From: an uncultured Bacteroidota bacterium
GTDB taxonomy: Bacteria; Bacteroidota; Bacteroidia; Flavobacteriales; Flavobacteriaceae
Assembly: GCA_902509675.1 (NCBI GenBank)
Contig: CABWYN010000010.1
Coordinates: 1-37,149, forward strand
Length of the DNA: 37,149 bases
Reading direction: 5' to 3'
Positions 1-8,959 of the stretch are shown here, one piece after another. The notes beneath the pieces are model-generated. The model did not search any database, was not told where the DNA came from, and worked only from the letters and a program-made list of their open reading frames with translations. Both the position numbers and the translations under genes were made by a program. How positions within the stretch are numbered: position 1 is the stretch's first letter; the number at the start of each line of letters is the position of its first letter.

Positions 1-1327
1 TACCATCAGTCGTGGCTGAAGCTGCAAAATTGATCGCAGTAGGATCAATACAAGTAACAGCATCACCGTTACCATCATAATAATTTCCAGTACTTACCAC
101 TGTACCGTCAGCGTCTACAATTCGCCATTCGTTTTCACCAGGATATGTTCCTGAGTAGTTGTAAGATGCTGAAACAACATCTCCAAAAGAAACATCAGCA
201 GTAGAAACGGTAAGCCAGTCTGTACCTGATCCATCCTGAGTATAGTTCCCAACACTTGTACCATTGACTAAGAAGTCAATTGTGTTGCCGTTCCATGTAT
301 CCCCGTAGGTGTCTCTAATTTGTAAAGAAAAACTACAGTCAGATGAAGGATTAATAGATTCTGAAGCAAATAATATCTGTTGTATGTCCATTTCACCTGC
401 AGAAGCAGTAGCGCCATCACCTGCATTTTCTACTAATTGAAACCACCAGCTAGCCTGAACTCCTGACCAATTTGTTAAAGCTGTCAAATCAATTTCTACA
501 GTTTGAGCTTCAGCAGAATTAATAGCCATTTCTGATGTTGAAAATTCATTTCCACCACTTGGTGATACAAATGTCAATTTATTTTTAGGTGAATTATTTA
601 CAAGTGTAACTTGTACATACTTATAAGTATCTGCATCAACACTGTATAAACCTGATTGCTCTAGTTTTGGATATGGACTTTGAGCTGCGATATCCAAATG
701 CAATTCACCAGCAACTGGCTGAGACATAGTTACCCCGTTTGCACTAGTAAACCCTTCTGAATCAGAAGTGTTGTCAAAGGTGTAATCTATTCTTGCAGTA
801 GCAGGAATTGCCTCAACAATTTCAATATTATCTACAAAAATTTCACCTGAAAAAACATTTTGAGAATTTGAAGCAGACTCTTTAAATCTAAAATTGATAG
901 TGCCTACTGTCCCAGACCAATTTGCATTGCCTGACATGTTAATGTAATGGGTTACAAAATCAGCGTCATTCGCACTAATTCCGTCAAAACTTGTAAAAGA
1001 ATTTGACCCGTTAACGGTGGTAATTACCTGAACCCTAGTATTTCCTGTGGTGTTCTTAATTGTTAATGCTATATAGTTTCCGACAGAGGTATCTATCATT
1101 GCATCTGTATTTTTCATATTAGGATTTGCAGAGCCACCATTCCCATCATCATTTGGAGATGAAATCGTATACGTTGCGTACGTATCACCCGCAACTATAT
1201 TGGAATAGTTAGATCCAACAAAATTTTCGTCAGTTCCGTTAAAGTCCCATGGGGGAGCAGTCTGAGAAAACATTGTGAAGTTAAAAGATAGCAATAAAGC
1301 TATAGCAATTGAGTAAAGTTTATTCAT
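1..1327 (-). CDS. Secreted multidomain protein, C-terminus outside window (partial)
   Basis: This reading frame is absent from the ORF track because it has no stop inside the window. It starts with ATG at 1327 and stays open for about 442 codons. Residues 1-21 form a Sec signal peptide (MNKLYSIAIALLLSFNFTMF, then SQ). Two consecutive stretches of roughly 150 residues look like beta-sandwich carbohydrate-binding or jelly-roll domains; the first ends in the typical 'IFVDNIEIVE' strand. A third domain contains 'RDTYGDTWNG', the DSYGDGWNG-type module that is common in Bacteroidota secreted proteins and recurs in the giant gene at 28665. Being last in the PUL and exported, it probably binds or degrades the same glycan. 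No catalytic domain is visible in the part seen; one may follow beyond the edge, as may a T9SS sorting domain. Confidence 0.85.
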   Translation of the reverse strand, partial: MNKLYSIAIALLLSFNFTMFSQTAPPWDFNGTDENFVGSNYSNIVAGDTYATYTISSPNDDGNGGSANPNMKNTDAMIDTSVGNYIALTIKNTTGNTRVQVITTVNGSNSFTSFDGISANDADFVTHYINMSGNANWSGTVGTINFRFKESASNSQNVFSGEIFVDNIEIVEAIPATARIDYTFDNTSDSEGFTSANGVTMSQPVAGELHLDIAAQSPYPKLEQSGLYSVDADTYKYVQVTLVNNSPKNKLTFVSPSGGNEFSTSEMAINSAEAQTVEIDLTALTNWSGVQASWWFQLVENAGDGATASAGEMDIQQILFASESINPSSDCSFSLQIRDTYGDTWNGNTIDFLVNGTSVGNYTQDGSGTDWLTVSTADVSFGDVVSASYNYSGTYPGENEWRIVDADGTVVSTGNYYDGNGDAVTCIDPTAINFAASATTDG

Positions 1328-1361
1328 AGTAAATAGTTTTTTGGATTAATAATTTAATGAT

Positions 1362-1898
1362 TTATTTTGAAATAGTTAAGTCGTCTAAGTAAAATTCTGT
1401 TCCCTTAGTCATATACCAGAATTTTACACCCTGATTATTACTATTTGATTTTAGATCGAAGGTGTGAGAGTATTTAGTCCAATCTTCAGTCAGTATAAAA
1501 TCCTTTCCTTGATAACTACCTTGAACATCAGACTGAATGACTACTTTCATCTTTCCATTCCCCCCTTTATTCTTAGCGTGAAAGGTAATTGTGATTGCAT
1601 CTCCTTCTTTACCCTTAAACTTTTGATTAAATTGTGAGCTTAGATGATAACCCTTGTCACCTAGCTGATGAGTTTCCACTTTGAGGGCCCTTTGACTGCC
1701 AGGGTTTGTATCAAAATCCTCAACCGAAAATGTAGCATCAGCACCATTACGTGTTACGCTATTCCACCACCAAAACTTACCCTCAGGGCTTACACCTTCC
1801 AAATTAGAATTCTTTAATTCAAATGTCTTTTGAGAAAATGAATCCGTGTAAAAAAATACCGCCATTAGAACTAGAGTAAATTTGATTGATTGTTTCAT
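1362..1898 (-). CDS. Stand-alone secreted carbohydrate-binding module (CBM4/9/22-like)
   Basis: The 178-residue product has a Sec signal peptide (about residues 1-22, ending FSQ) and then a single beta-sandwich domain of about 155 residues. Its layout resembles the CenC/CBM4_9 fold, with 'HAKNKGG' in mid-domain and the closing strand 'FYLDDLTISK'. It is clearly related to the N-terminal module of the GH30 protein in the same operon: both contain 'QSDV-GSYQG', a 'W-KY/RYTHTF' segment, a 'FWYM' segment and a '(F/Y)(Y/F)LD(D/E)' ending. There is no catalytic domain, lipobox or T9SS sorting domain, so it should end up periplasmic or released. It sits 24 nt after the beta-helix gene on the same strand. 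Glycan binding is inferred from the fold; the ligand is unknown. Confidence 0.85.
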   Translation of the reverse strand: MKQSIKFTLVLMAVFFYTDSFSQKTFELKNSNLEGVSPEGKFWWWNSVTRNGADATFSVEDFDTNPGSQRALKVETHQLGDKGYHLSSQFNQKFKGKEGDAITITFHAKNKGGNGKMKVVIQSDVQGSYQGKDFILTEDWTKYSHTFDLKSNSNNQGVKFWYMTKGTEFYLDDLTISK

Positions 1899-1922
1899 GT
1901 TTGATTGTTTTATGAATTATTA

Positions 1923-4430
1923 TTATTGTTTTACTAATCTTAAGATTTTTAATTGTCCTGTATTTATGTCTTCAAGTCTTAAAAAATATAAGCCTGGTTC
2001 AAGACTTGAAATATTGACAGAAATCGAATTGCTTTCAAAATTATTTATACTGTCTATTTTATACTTTTTACCTAATATATTATATAAAGAAATATTTGAA
2101 TTTGAATAAACATTATGAATATTAAGTATATCGTTAACAGGGTTTGGAGATAGAAATATATTTTTAATATCGTTTTCCGAAATGGAAAGAGGGTCAACTA
2201 CAGTAACCTCAACCTGACTGGTTGTAGAATTTCCTGAGCTGTCAGAAGCTGTAAAAATAACCAAGTATAATCCAGTTGTTGATGTATCTATATTGTGAGA
2301 AATTTCATAGCTAACATTACCATCACAATTATCTGTTACTGTTGGAGGTTCGATATCATCTACATCAAAAGTCGAATTTATCTCATATTCATAATTGCAC
2401 CCTGACCCTCCACAATCTGATAATTCCATTACAGGTGGGGTCGTATCATTTGCACATTCATTAATGGTAAACTCATATGCTCCAATATCAACAACATCTC
2501 CAAAGTTTTCAAAATCAACTGCTGGTGAGCCTTGAATAACAAGAGAAAAATCATCAATATAATAGTCAGCCCCAACACCTGCTTGAACAGGTGGTCCTTT
2601 TACATACAAAAATAAATTATCAGAAATGTCATGTGTAAAATCTGCAGTTAACAAAGTCCATTCTTGGTCTGAAGCTTCGACTGGCTCGGATAAACTATAA
2701 TACTCATTTTCGTCAGTATCCTTAATTGTCAACTGAGTAGTTCCTGTTTCGCCTTCAGCTAACTTTACCCAAACATAAAATGTATATGTTTCGCCCTGAT
2801 CCAATAAATTATTTAATACAATTCTAGGGCTATGCCAATTTGCTGTTCGATCTGTTGTAAAAAGACATCTATCACCCGATAATGATTCATCAGATGTGGT
2901 TTCGATTGTAGACCCAAATGCAGTCCATCCGCCAGTTGCATTTTCAAAACTTGTTGATGAAATAGCGCTACCCTGAACAGGTCTGGGGTTTCCGTTAATA
3001 TCATGAGTTGGGCTGTAACTTGGATTGCCTGAATTTATCGCTGGTGAACTTTCTGTGATTGAAAAGTCTGTTCCCTCAATAGTCAATTCACCGTAAACAG
3101 TTTCTGGTGCTGACACAAAAAGAGGGTCGCTATTTATTAGATTATTGCTTTCGGTTGCTGGCCATGCATAAGTTCCATTAACAATTATATTGTCAACAGC
3201 TACTCTTGAGCCGTATACATTATTTAATTGCAAGGCTGAAAACTCATTGTCTCTAGTTACAATAATATTATTTACAACAGTGGTGTTCAAAACATGGTTA
3301 GCTTTAATACCTCCAACTTTTTGACCTCTGTGTGCTGGGTTTCCTTCAGCAACAGAAATATCTTGTATGATTTCATGAACCCCATTATAGTAAAGTGTAT
3401 TGTTTTGATAAATTGCGGAAGCGGAGTGAGAATGGTCGAAATTAATCCCATTCTTTCCATTATTCAAACATAAATTATTTTCAAATAAGAAAGTCCCGTT
3501 ATATCCAGGGTCACTACGAGTCACATATATTCCCTGACCGTCCCAAATAGATTGGAAGTTTGCAGTTCCATAATCCGGATTATTATTTCCTGAATTATCA
3601 GGTAATTGTGTTACATAAAAACGAATTCTATTCCAATTATTATAAACAATGTTGCCTCTAATAATCATTTTAATATCAGAAGTATTGTCTCCATTTTGAG
3701 CAATAGACTCAGCTAAAACAATAGCGCTTGAAGCAGAAGAAGTCCACCAGTTTGAATTATAAACTATATTATTTTCTATTAATATATGATCACTATCATT
3801 AAACCGAATGGCTGAACCACAGGTGTCATGAACAATATTATTTCTGATGATAATGTGATGATGAGCGCCATAGCCTCCCCAAATCCCTTTTCCTCCAAAA
3901 TAAGAGTGGTTATAATTTGTAGAATCATCTTCATCTTCAGCCATCTCAATTTTATAATTTCTGTCTGCTTCTGCCATATCATAATCAATATTTTGAGCTG
4001 GACCTTCAACTTCAAAGCCCTCAATAATTATATAATTCATATTATTAGAAATAACGATACCGCCTCTTCCGTCAAATTGTATTTTAGGTGTATCACCAGG
4101 ATAATTTCTTAATGTAATATATGCATCTTCAGTTCCCGATTTATTTATGGTAACTACATGCTGATTATTCATGTTCGTGCTGGTTGAAGGATCAACATTG
4201 CCGTAATTGTTATTTTGATAAACTCCATCCATAACATACACTGTTCCTCCAGCATTTACCATGGAGACTCCTTTGTTTATTGTTTTAAAAGGAGAATCAA
4301 TTGTTCCTAAATTATTATCTGAACCGTTTGAATCTGAAATATAGTAATCTTGTGCGCACAGTATTTGTAAGCCAAAAGATAACATTATAGCTAAAAAATT
4401 TCTTTTCAATGTTAATTTCCTAATAGACAT
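1923..4430 (-). CDS. T9SS-secreted right-handed beta-helix protein with inserted CBM; candidate polysaccharide lyase/hydrolase
   Basis: The 835-residue protein begins with a signal peptide (about 1-27). Residues 28-480 form a right-handed parallel beta-helix: a DUF1565-like start ('GTIDSPFKTINKGV', 'GGTVYVMDGVY') followed by many 'I-NNIVY-N' rungs. Residues 460-485 and 638-653 together make the usual end of such proteins ('SSPAINSG', 'DINGNPRP', 'VDIGAYEF'), but a CBM4/22-like domain (about 490-633, ending 'YYIDDFSL') lies between them. An Ig/HYR-like domain (about 660-746, 'DTTPPV...TVTDNCDG') and a T9SS type A sorting domain ('FLSPNPVNDILNI', about 757-835) follow. Helices of this type occur in polysaccharide lyases and some glycoside hydrolases. 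I cannot assign a CAZy family or catalytic residues by eye. PUL context supports glycan degradation at the cell surface. Confidence 0.85.
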   Translation of the reverse strand: MSIRKLTLKRNFLAIMLSFGLQILCAQDYYISDSNGSDNNLGTIDSPFKTINKGVSMVNAGGTVYVMDGVYQNNNYGNVDPSTSTNMNNQHVVTINKSGTEDAYITLRNYPGDTPKIQFDGRGGIVISNNMNYIIIEGFEVEGPAQNIDYDMAEADRNYKIEMAEDEDDSTNYNHSYFGGKGIWGGYGAHHHIIIRNNIVHDTCGSAIRFNDSDHILIENNIVYNSNWWTSSASSAIVLAESIAQNGDNTSDIKMIIRGNIVYNNWNRIRFYVTQLPDNSGNNNPDYGTANFQSIWDGQGIYVTRSDPGYNGTFLFENNLCLNNGKNGINFDHSHSASAIYQNNTLYYNGVHEIIQDISVAEGNPAHRGQKVGGIKANHVLNTTVVNNIIVTRDNEFSALQLNNVYGSRVAVDNIIVNGTYAWPATESNNLINSDPLFVSAPETVYGELTIEGTDFSITESSPAINSGNPSYSPTHDINGNPRPVQGSAISSTSFENATGGWTAFGSTIETTSDESLSGDRCLFTTDRTANWHSPRIVLNNLLDQGETYTFYVWVKLAEGETGTTQLTIKDTDENEYYSLSEPVEASDQEWTLLTADFTHDISDNLFLYVKGPPVQAGVGADYYIDDFSLVIQGSPAVDFENFGDVVDIGAYEFTINECANDTTPPVMELSDCGGSGCNYEYEINSTFDVDDIEPPTVTDNCDGNVSYEISHNIDTSTTGLYLVIFTASDSSGNSTTSQVEVTVVDPLSISENDIKNIFLSPNPVNDILNIHNVYSNSNISLYNILGKKYKIDSINNFESNSISVNISSLEPGLYFLRLEDINTGQLKILRLVKQ

Positions 4431-4442
4431 ATTGATATAAAT

Positions 4443-5876
4443 TTAGTCATTTTGAAATGGATCCTCATTAACAAAATCTCTCATTCTCTTTAGTTTAATT
4501 CTGTACTTAATTACCAGTTCTAAATTCTCTGGCAACTTAGAAATATCTTTGTTTTGTTTTTTATCATTCTTCATGTCATATAACATATTACCTAAATAAT
4601 TTTTCCCTTGAAAAAACTCAGTATATGAATAGCTTTCATCTATCACAGCCTCCCCTTGTTTGTATCTAGTATAGATTTCATTTTTTATTATTGTATTTGG
4701 ATTTTCAAGGACAGGTGTCAAGCTTTTACCCTGAATATAAGTTGGAGGGTCAATTCCTGCCAGCTCACACAAAGTTGGATATATGTCTACCAATTCTGTA
4801 AACGAATCTGAATTATCTGTGGTGCTATATTTTGAGGAAGATATAATAAGCGGAATTTGAACTGCCTCATAAAATGTACTGTGCTTACACCAAAATCCGT
4901 GTTCTCCTAAAAAATATCCGTGGTCACTCCATAAAACAATAGTTGTGTTTTCTCTCAATCCTGAATCTTCTAAGCCTTTGATTAAATTACCAATCATTGC
5001 ATCCATATAACTTACACTAGCGTAATAACCATGAATTAAATCTCTAGAGAGATTATTGTCTAGCAAACCATTTTCTGGAATTCCTAAATAATTTTTTCTT
5101 AATTCTGCTGAATTATGCTGAGCTTCGATTGCAATTTCTGGAGAATTTATAGGCTGGTATGTATTGTCAGCAAGTTTAATCTCATTATGATCATACATGT
5201 CCCAATATTTTTTTGGTTGAATAAAAGGAAGGTGTGGAGAGACATATCCTATTGCCATAAAAAATGGTTTTCCATTTTGACTAAACTCTTTAAATTTATC
5301 AATAGCCTTTAATGTAATTTTTCCGTCATTATAGACATAGTCGTCTACATCTGGGTACTCAATGATTGGGTTTTTTTTACCATATTCACCAGTCTCAGCG
5401 TTATCTCTAAGTTTTATAGATTCGGGATCTTGAAAATCTGCCTGTTGAGCTCCATTGTCTTTTTCTGTCCAGTGCTCTTGAAAATCATCTTTATGGTGAT
5501 AAATTTTTCCGTATGAAATGGTTTCATAACCGTTCTCTTTAAATATTTGGTTTAATGGAATAGCATTCGGAGCATCTACTGAGGCTCTTGTAGAAAAATC
5601 ATTAAACCTTTTTTCACTCGGTCTTATACCGGTCATAATACTTGCTCTACTTGCTCCACATACAGCTATATTTGTAAAAGCATTATTGAATTGAACCCCC
5701 TCTGATGCAAGCTTATCCATATTGGGGGTAATCATTGTTTCATTTTCATAATTGTATGAATTCATGGTTGGTCTTAAGTCATCAATTGAAATAAACAATA
5801 TGTTATGTTTTTTCTCAACTTGATCATTACATGACACAATAAATATTCCTAAAAAGATTAATAAAAATTTTTTCAT
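4443..5876 (-). CDS. Sulfatase, iduronate-2-sulfatase-like (S1_7-like), lipoprotein
   Basis: A 477-residue S1 sulfatase that should hydrolyse sulfate esters from a glycan. It has a lipoprotein signal peptide with lipobox 'FIVSC' (Cys16). Metal ligands are seen in 'ISIDDLRP' (Asp32-Asp33) and in 'SDHGYFLGEHGFW' near residue 320. The second motif and the 'DDLRP' start are characteristic of iduronate-2-sulfatase relatives. The nucleophile motif is C73-G-A-S-R, with Ala in place of the usual Pro; Cys73 would become formylglycine. The residues after the lipid Cys (NDQVEKK) are not strongly acidic, so surface export is uncertain and a periplasmic site is plausible. It lies 7 nt after the preceding sulfatase and 12 nt before the beta-helix gene. 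Family is confident; subfamily S1_7 is my reading, and the substrate is unknown. Confidence 0.93.
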   Translation of the reverse strand: MKKFLLIFLGIFIVSCNDQVEKKHNILFISIDDLRPTMNSYNYENETMITPNMDKLASEGVQFNNAFTNIAVCGASRASIMTGIRPSEKRFNDFSTRASVDAPNAIPLNQIFKENGYETISYGKIYHHKDDFQEHWTEKDNGAQQADFQDPESIKLRDNAETGEYGKKNPIIEYPDVDDYVYNDGKITLKAIDKFKEFSQNGKPFFMAIGYVSPHLPFIQPKKYWDMYDHNEIKLADNTYQPINSPEIAIEAQHNSAELRKNYLGIPENGLLDNNLSRDLIHGYYASVSYMDAMIGNLIKGLEDSGLRENTTIVLWSDHGYFLGEHGFWCKHSTFYEAVQIPLIISSSKYSTTDNSDSFTELVDIYPTLCELAGIDPPTYIQGKSLTPVLENPNTIIKNEIYTRYKQGEAVIDESYSYTEFFQGKNYLGNMLYDMKNDKKQNKDISKLPENLELVIKYRIKLKRMRDFVNEDPFQND

Positions 5877-5883
5877 TTTTAAT

Positions 5884-7539
5884 TTAATTTGAGGTTATTT
5901 CTGATGCTTTGTAGCCGATTCGAATTGCTCTCGCTGCAATTTTTTGATCTTTATTAAGCTCTATTGGCTTATGGTATAGATCCCAGTTTTCTGTACCAAT
6001 TTTATCGTCAATTTGAAATCCAATTGAGGCTCCATCTGTTGCGGAATTCAGCTCAAACTTTCCCTGGTTGTTAATGCTGAATATAACATTTTCTGTCACT
6101 GGCTGAATCATATTTGGCCAAAAAGATTTTACAATTTCGTTTTCAGGAATAAAGCCCTTGTCATCAATTTCTTTTTGCCATCTCTTTAGCTCAGATCTAA
6201 GTTGATCTATTTTTGATGAGTAAGAGGGATTATCTATTAAATTATCCACTTCATAAGGATCAAATTTAAGATCATAAAACTCCTCAACCGGTTTTGTTTT
6301 CATAAAAATATAAGCAGCATCACCTTGTAGTTTTCCTTTTGAATCCATCTCAATTAATTTTGAATTCATTGGTATTCTTTCTCTATATTTATTGCGATAG
6401 ATCAAAGGTAATTCTGGCATAAAATTTTTAATATAAACATACCTTCCATCCAATACTGATCTCTGCATGTCTGTACTCTCATCAAACCTGTCAGCAGTTC
6501 CAAAAGCATATTTCCTTGGCTCTTGTTCATATCGCCCGGCGATTGCTTTACCATCATAATGATTGGGCGGCTTAATATTTAATAAGGACAAAACCGTTGG
6601 TCCTAAATCCATAAGTGATACGATTCTATCATCAACTTTTCCTGCATTTTTTTTATCAGGATATCTAATAATAAGTGGCACATTAAGCCCACTATTTCCT
6701 ACTGCTCTTTTTTGCCTCAATAAATTACCCCCATGATCACTCCAAAACATAATGATTGTGTTTTCAAGGACTCCGTCTGACTCTAATTGATCCATTAATT
6801 CTCCAACTTTTCTATCCATAGCTTCAATGTTGGAATATTTTCTTGCGATATCCTTTCTGACCTCAGGAATGTCTGCAAAATAAGAAGGGATTATTACATC
6901 CTGTGGACTTACCGTTAATGGTTTATTACTTCTTTCCCATATCCTAGATTCATGAGTTAATAAAGTATTCCAAACATAAAAAAAGGGCATTCCATTTGGA
7001 GCATCTCTAAATGAAACCGTAGAAGATACTTCATCCCATGCGGTAAAGGGTGCGTTAAATTGGTAATCGCATTTAAAATTATTTGCACAATAATATCCTT
7101 CTTTCCTTAATATTTCAGTGAATGGCTTAACATGTGGCGGTGGGACAACCTCATATTCTGGTATGTTAAATCCAGCTTTGTCAATAACTCCAATATTCTT
7201 TTTGTGAGAAACTTCTTCTGGAGTTTTATAATTATGGTAATCTCCGGTTCTCATATTATTTGCCCCAAGTCTTGCAGAATACATCCCCGTAATAATTGAG
7301 AATCTGCTTGGTGCACAAACCCCAACAGTTGAGTATGCATTGGTATATCTAACTCCTTCAGATGCGAGTTTGTCTAAATTAGGTGTCTTAATAATTTGAT
7401 TTCCATAAGATCCTAATATGGGCCCCATATCTTCGCAACTAATCCAAACAACATTTAGTGGTTTTTTAATTTTCTCTGAATGATTAGAGCAGGAAATCAT
7501 AATTAAAAAAATGCAGAAATATATATATGTCTTAAGCAT
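5884..7539 (-). CDS. Sulfatase, heparan N-sulfatase-like (S1_8-like), lipoprotein
   Basis: An S1 sulfatase. The ORF track starts it at 7560, overlapping the upstream gene by 20 nt. I prefer the internal ATG at 7539 because it gives a normal lipoprotein signal peptide (lipobox 'IMISC', Cys17) and a 1-nt spacing. In this numbering the nucleophile motif is C75-A-P-S-R within 'GVCAPSRFSIITG', metal ligands lie in 'WISCEDMGP' and 'FWSDHGG', and 'NNMRT' follows the active site. This pattern is typical of S1_8/N-sulfoglucosamine sulfohydrolase relatives. The last 75 residues ('ELNSATDGASIGF', 'LYHKPIEL', 'RAIRIGYKAS') resemble a chitobiase/hexosaminidase C-terminal domain (CHB_HEX_C_1-like), an Ig-like accessory domain found on some of these sulfatases. 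It acts on sulfated saccharides, probably oligosaccharides in the periplasm. Confidence 0.93.
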   Translation of the reverse strand: MLKTYIYFCIFLIMISCSNHSEKIKKPLNVVWISCEDMGPILGSYGNQIIKTPNLDKLASEGVRYTNAYSTVGVCAPSRFSIITGMYSARLGANNMRTGDYHNYKTPEEVSHKKNIGVIDKAGFNIPEYEVVPPPHVKPFTEILRKEGYYCANNFKCDYQFNAPFTAWDEVSSTVSFRDAPNGMPFFYVWNTLLTHESRIWERSNKPLTVSPQDVIIPSYFADIPEVRKDIARKYSNIEAMDRKVGELMDQLESDGVLENTIIMFWSDHGGNLLRQKRAVGNSGLNVPLIIRYPDKKNAGKVDDRIVSLMDLGPTVLSLLNIKPPNHYDGKAIAGRYEQEPRKYAFGTADRFDESTDMQRSVLDGRYVYIKNFMPELPLIYRNKYRERIPMNSKLIEMDSKGKLQGDAAYIFMKTKPVEEFYDLKFDPYEVDNLIDNPSYSSKIDQLRSELKRWQKEIDDKGFIPENEIVKSFWPNMIQPVTENVIFSINNQGKFELNSATDGASIGFQIDDKIGTENWDLYHKPIELNKDQKIAARAIRIGYKASEITSN

Positions 7540-7540
7540 T

Positions 7541-8959
7541 TTAATAATGTAATTTAACATAATCTTCTTCCTTTAATTTACCCGTTAATTCTTCTGAAAC
7601 TTTATTCCATTTTGAATTTTTATCTAGCGGATGTAGAGTTGGTTTTATAACTGATATTGGATTATCCAAGACAAAATCGTTTTGATTTTTCATCCATTTT
7701 TCTAAAACATCGGATAATCTATTTCTGTGCTGTGTGTAATCACTGTTGTTTATTAAATTGTTTTTTTGGTAAGGATCTTTTTTTAAATCATACAGTTCTT
7801 CATATGGGATATTCGGAAAAGATTCAGCAGCAATTTTAGCAAATTCATTTACCACTGGATTTTCCCCAAGATTTGAGTCAACTACTTCAATTGAATTAAA
7901 ATTTCTGATTAATTTAAATCTCTTTCCCCTTACCATTCGAGAAGGAAATATTTTACATTCCCTAATATTTTGTTTTGTTGCAACGCCAAAAACATATTCA
8001 TTGATTTGTTCATTACTACCCAATAAAGTTTTTAAAAAACTTTTTCCGTCAATACTATTGGGAATATCCGTTTTAGCAGCCTCTAGTAAAGTAGGCAGAA
8101 CATCAACAAGAGTAAGTAAAGTATTTGATTTCATATTAGATTTAATTTTACCCGGCCATCTCACCACAAAAGGAACTTGAAGGCCTTGTTCAGACAGACC
8201 CCATTTTCCACTAAGACCATGATCAGACGCATAAAAAAACATCGAATTATCTTTATGTCCATGCCTGTCAACCATTTGTAAGACTTCCCCTAACTGATCA
8301 TTGTCATCTTGAATGTTTTGATAATACCCTGGCTTATGATTACCAACATAACCAGGGTCATATGGCAATTTATATATGTCCTGTTTGCTATAATTAGTTG
8401 TTTTTGGATAGGGGCCATGTGGAAAATCTGAAGCAATAATTAAACAAAATGGTTTATTCACGTTTTTTAAATAATCGTCAATTTTTTCTAAGGGTAAATA
8501 TCTGTTGTTTACCTTTGGAAAATAGTGGGTCCAATTAAAAACCTTGTTGGGCTTTACGTGACTTTTTCCTGCCAATACAACTTCATAGCCAGATTTTTTA
8601 AGTAAAGATGTGATACTTTTAATATCTGGCTTTACTCCAATATGATTTGCTAAACATCCATTTTTTACAGGATACATTCCAGTAAAAATTTGAGATCTAC
8701 TAGGAGCGCAAATGGCCTGGCCGGTATAAAAATTGTCAAACTTAAGACCTTGACTAACAAGTAAATCAACATTTGAGGTTTCCACATTTGGATTTCCGTA
8801 AGACCCATAATCTAATTTATCTTGATCATCTGCTAAATAAAATATTATGTTTGGTTTTTCAGAAATATCATTGTTTAAATCGTCTTCATTAGCCAATAGA
8901 CTAGTTAGTAAAACCCCAGATAAAAAGGCAATAAAATAAATAGATATTTTTGGTCTCAT
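7541..8959 (-). CDS. Sulfatase, S1 family (heparan N-sulfatase-like), periplasmic
   Basis: A 472-residue S1 sulfatase with a non-lipidated Sec signal (about 1-23, 'SLLANE'). Motifs seen are 'LADDQDKLDYGSYG' (metal ligands), 'ICAPSRSQIFTG' with nucleophile Cys84, 'GKSHVKP' and 'YASDHGLSGKWG'. The 'P-FVVRWPGK' segment is standard for the family. It resembles N-sulfoglucosamine sulfohydrolase-type sulfatases; the usual 'TPN-D-LA' segment reads 'TSNVDLLVSQ', a mild divergence. The start codon overlaps the GH30 stop as ATGA, so translation is probably coupled. With the other two sulfatases it gives the locus at least three desulfation specificities, presumably for different positions or sugars. 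The subfamily needs a SulfAtlas comparison. Confidence 0.92.
   Translation of the reverse strand: MRPKISIYFIAFLSGVLLTSLLANEDDLNNDISEKPNIIFYLADDQDKLDYGSYGNPNVETSNVDLLVSQGLKFDNFYTGQAICAPSRSQIFTGMYPVKNGCLANHIGVKPDIKSITSLLKKSGYEVVLAGKSHVKPNKVFNWTHYFPKVNNRYLPLEKIDDYLKNVNKPFCLIIASDFPHGPYPKTTNYSKQDIYKLPYDPGYVGNHKPGYYQNIQDDNDQLGEVLQMVDRHGHKDNSMFFYASDHGLSGKWGLSEQGLQVPFVVRWPGKIKSNMKSNTLLTLVDVLPTLLEAAKTDIPNSIDGKSFLKTLLGSNEQINEYVFGVATKQNIRECKIFPSRMVRGKRFKLIRNFNSIEVVDSNLGENPVVNEFAKIAAESFPNIPYEELYDLKKDPYQKNNLINNSDYTQHRNRLSDVLEKWMKNQNDFVLDNPISVIKPTLHPLDKNSKWNKVSEELTGKLKEEDYVKLHY

Noticed and set aside
1882-2109. 75-residue plus-strand ORF and other short opposite-strand ORFs
   Set aside because: They lie wholly inside confident genes in other frames and lack signals or recognisable sequence.
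2530-2975. Possible short duplication flanking the inserted CBM ('VQGSA' and 'IQGSPA', each followed by 'FEN')
   Set aside because: The codons differ at most positions, so a target-site-type duplication cannot be supported.
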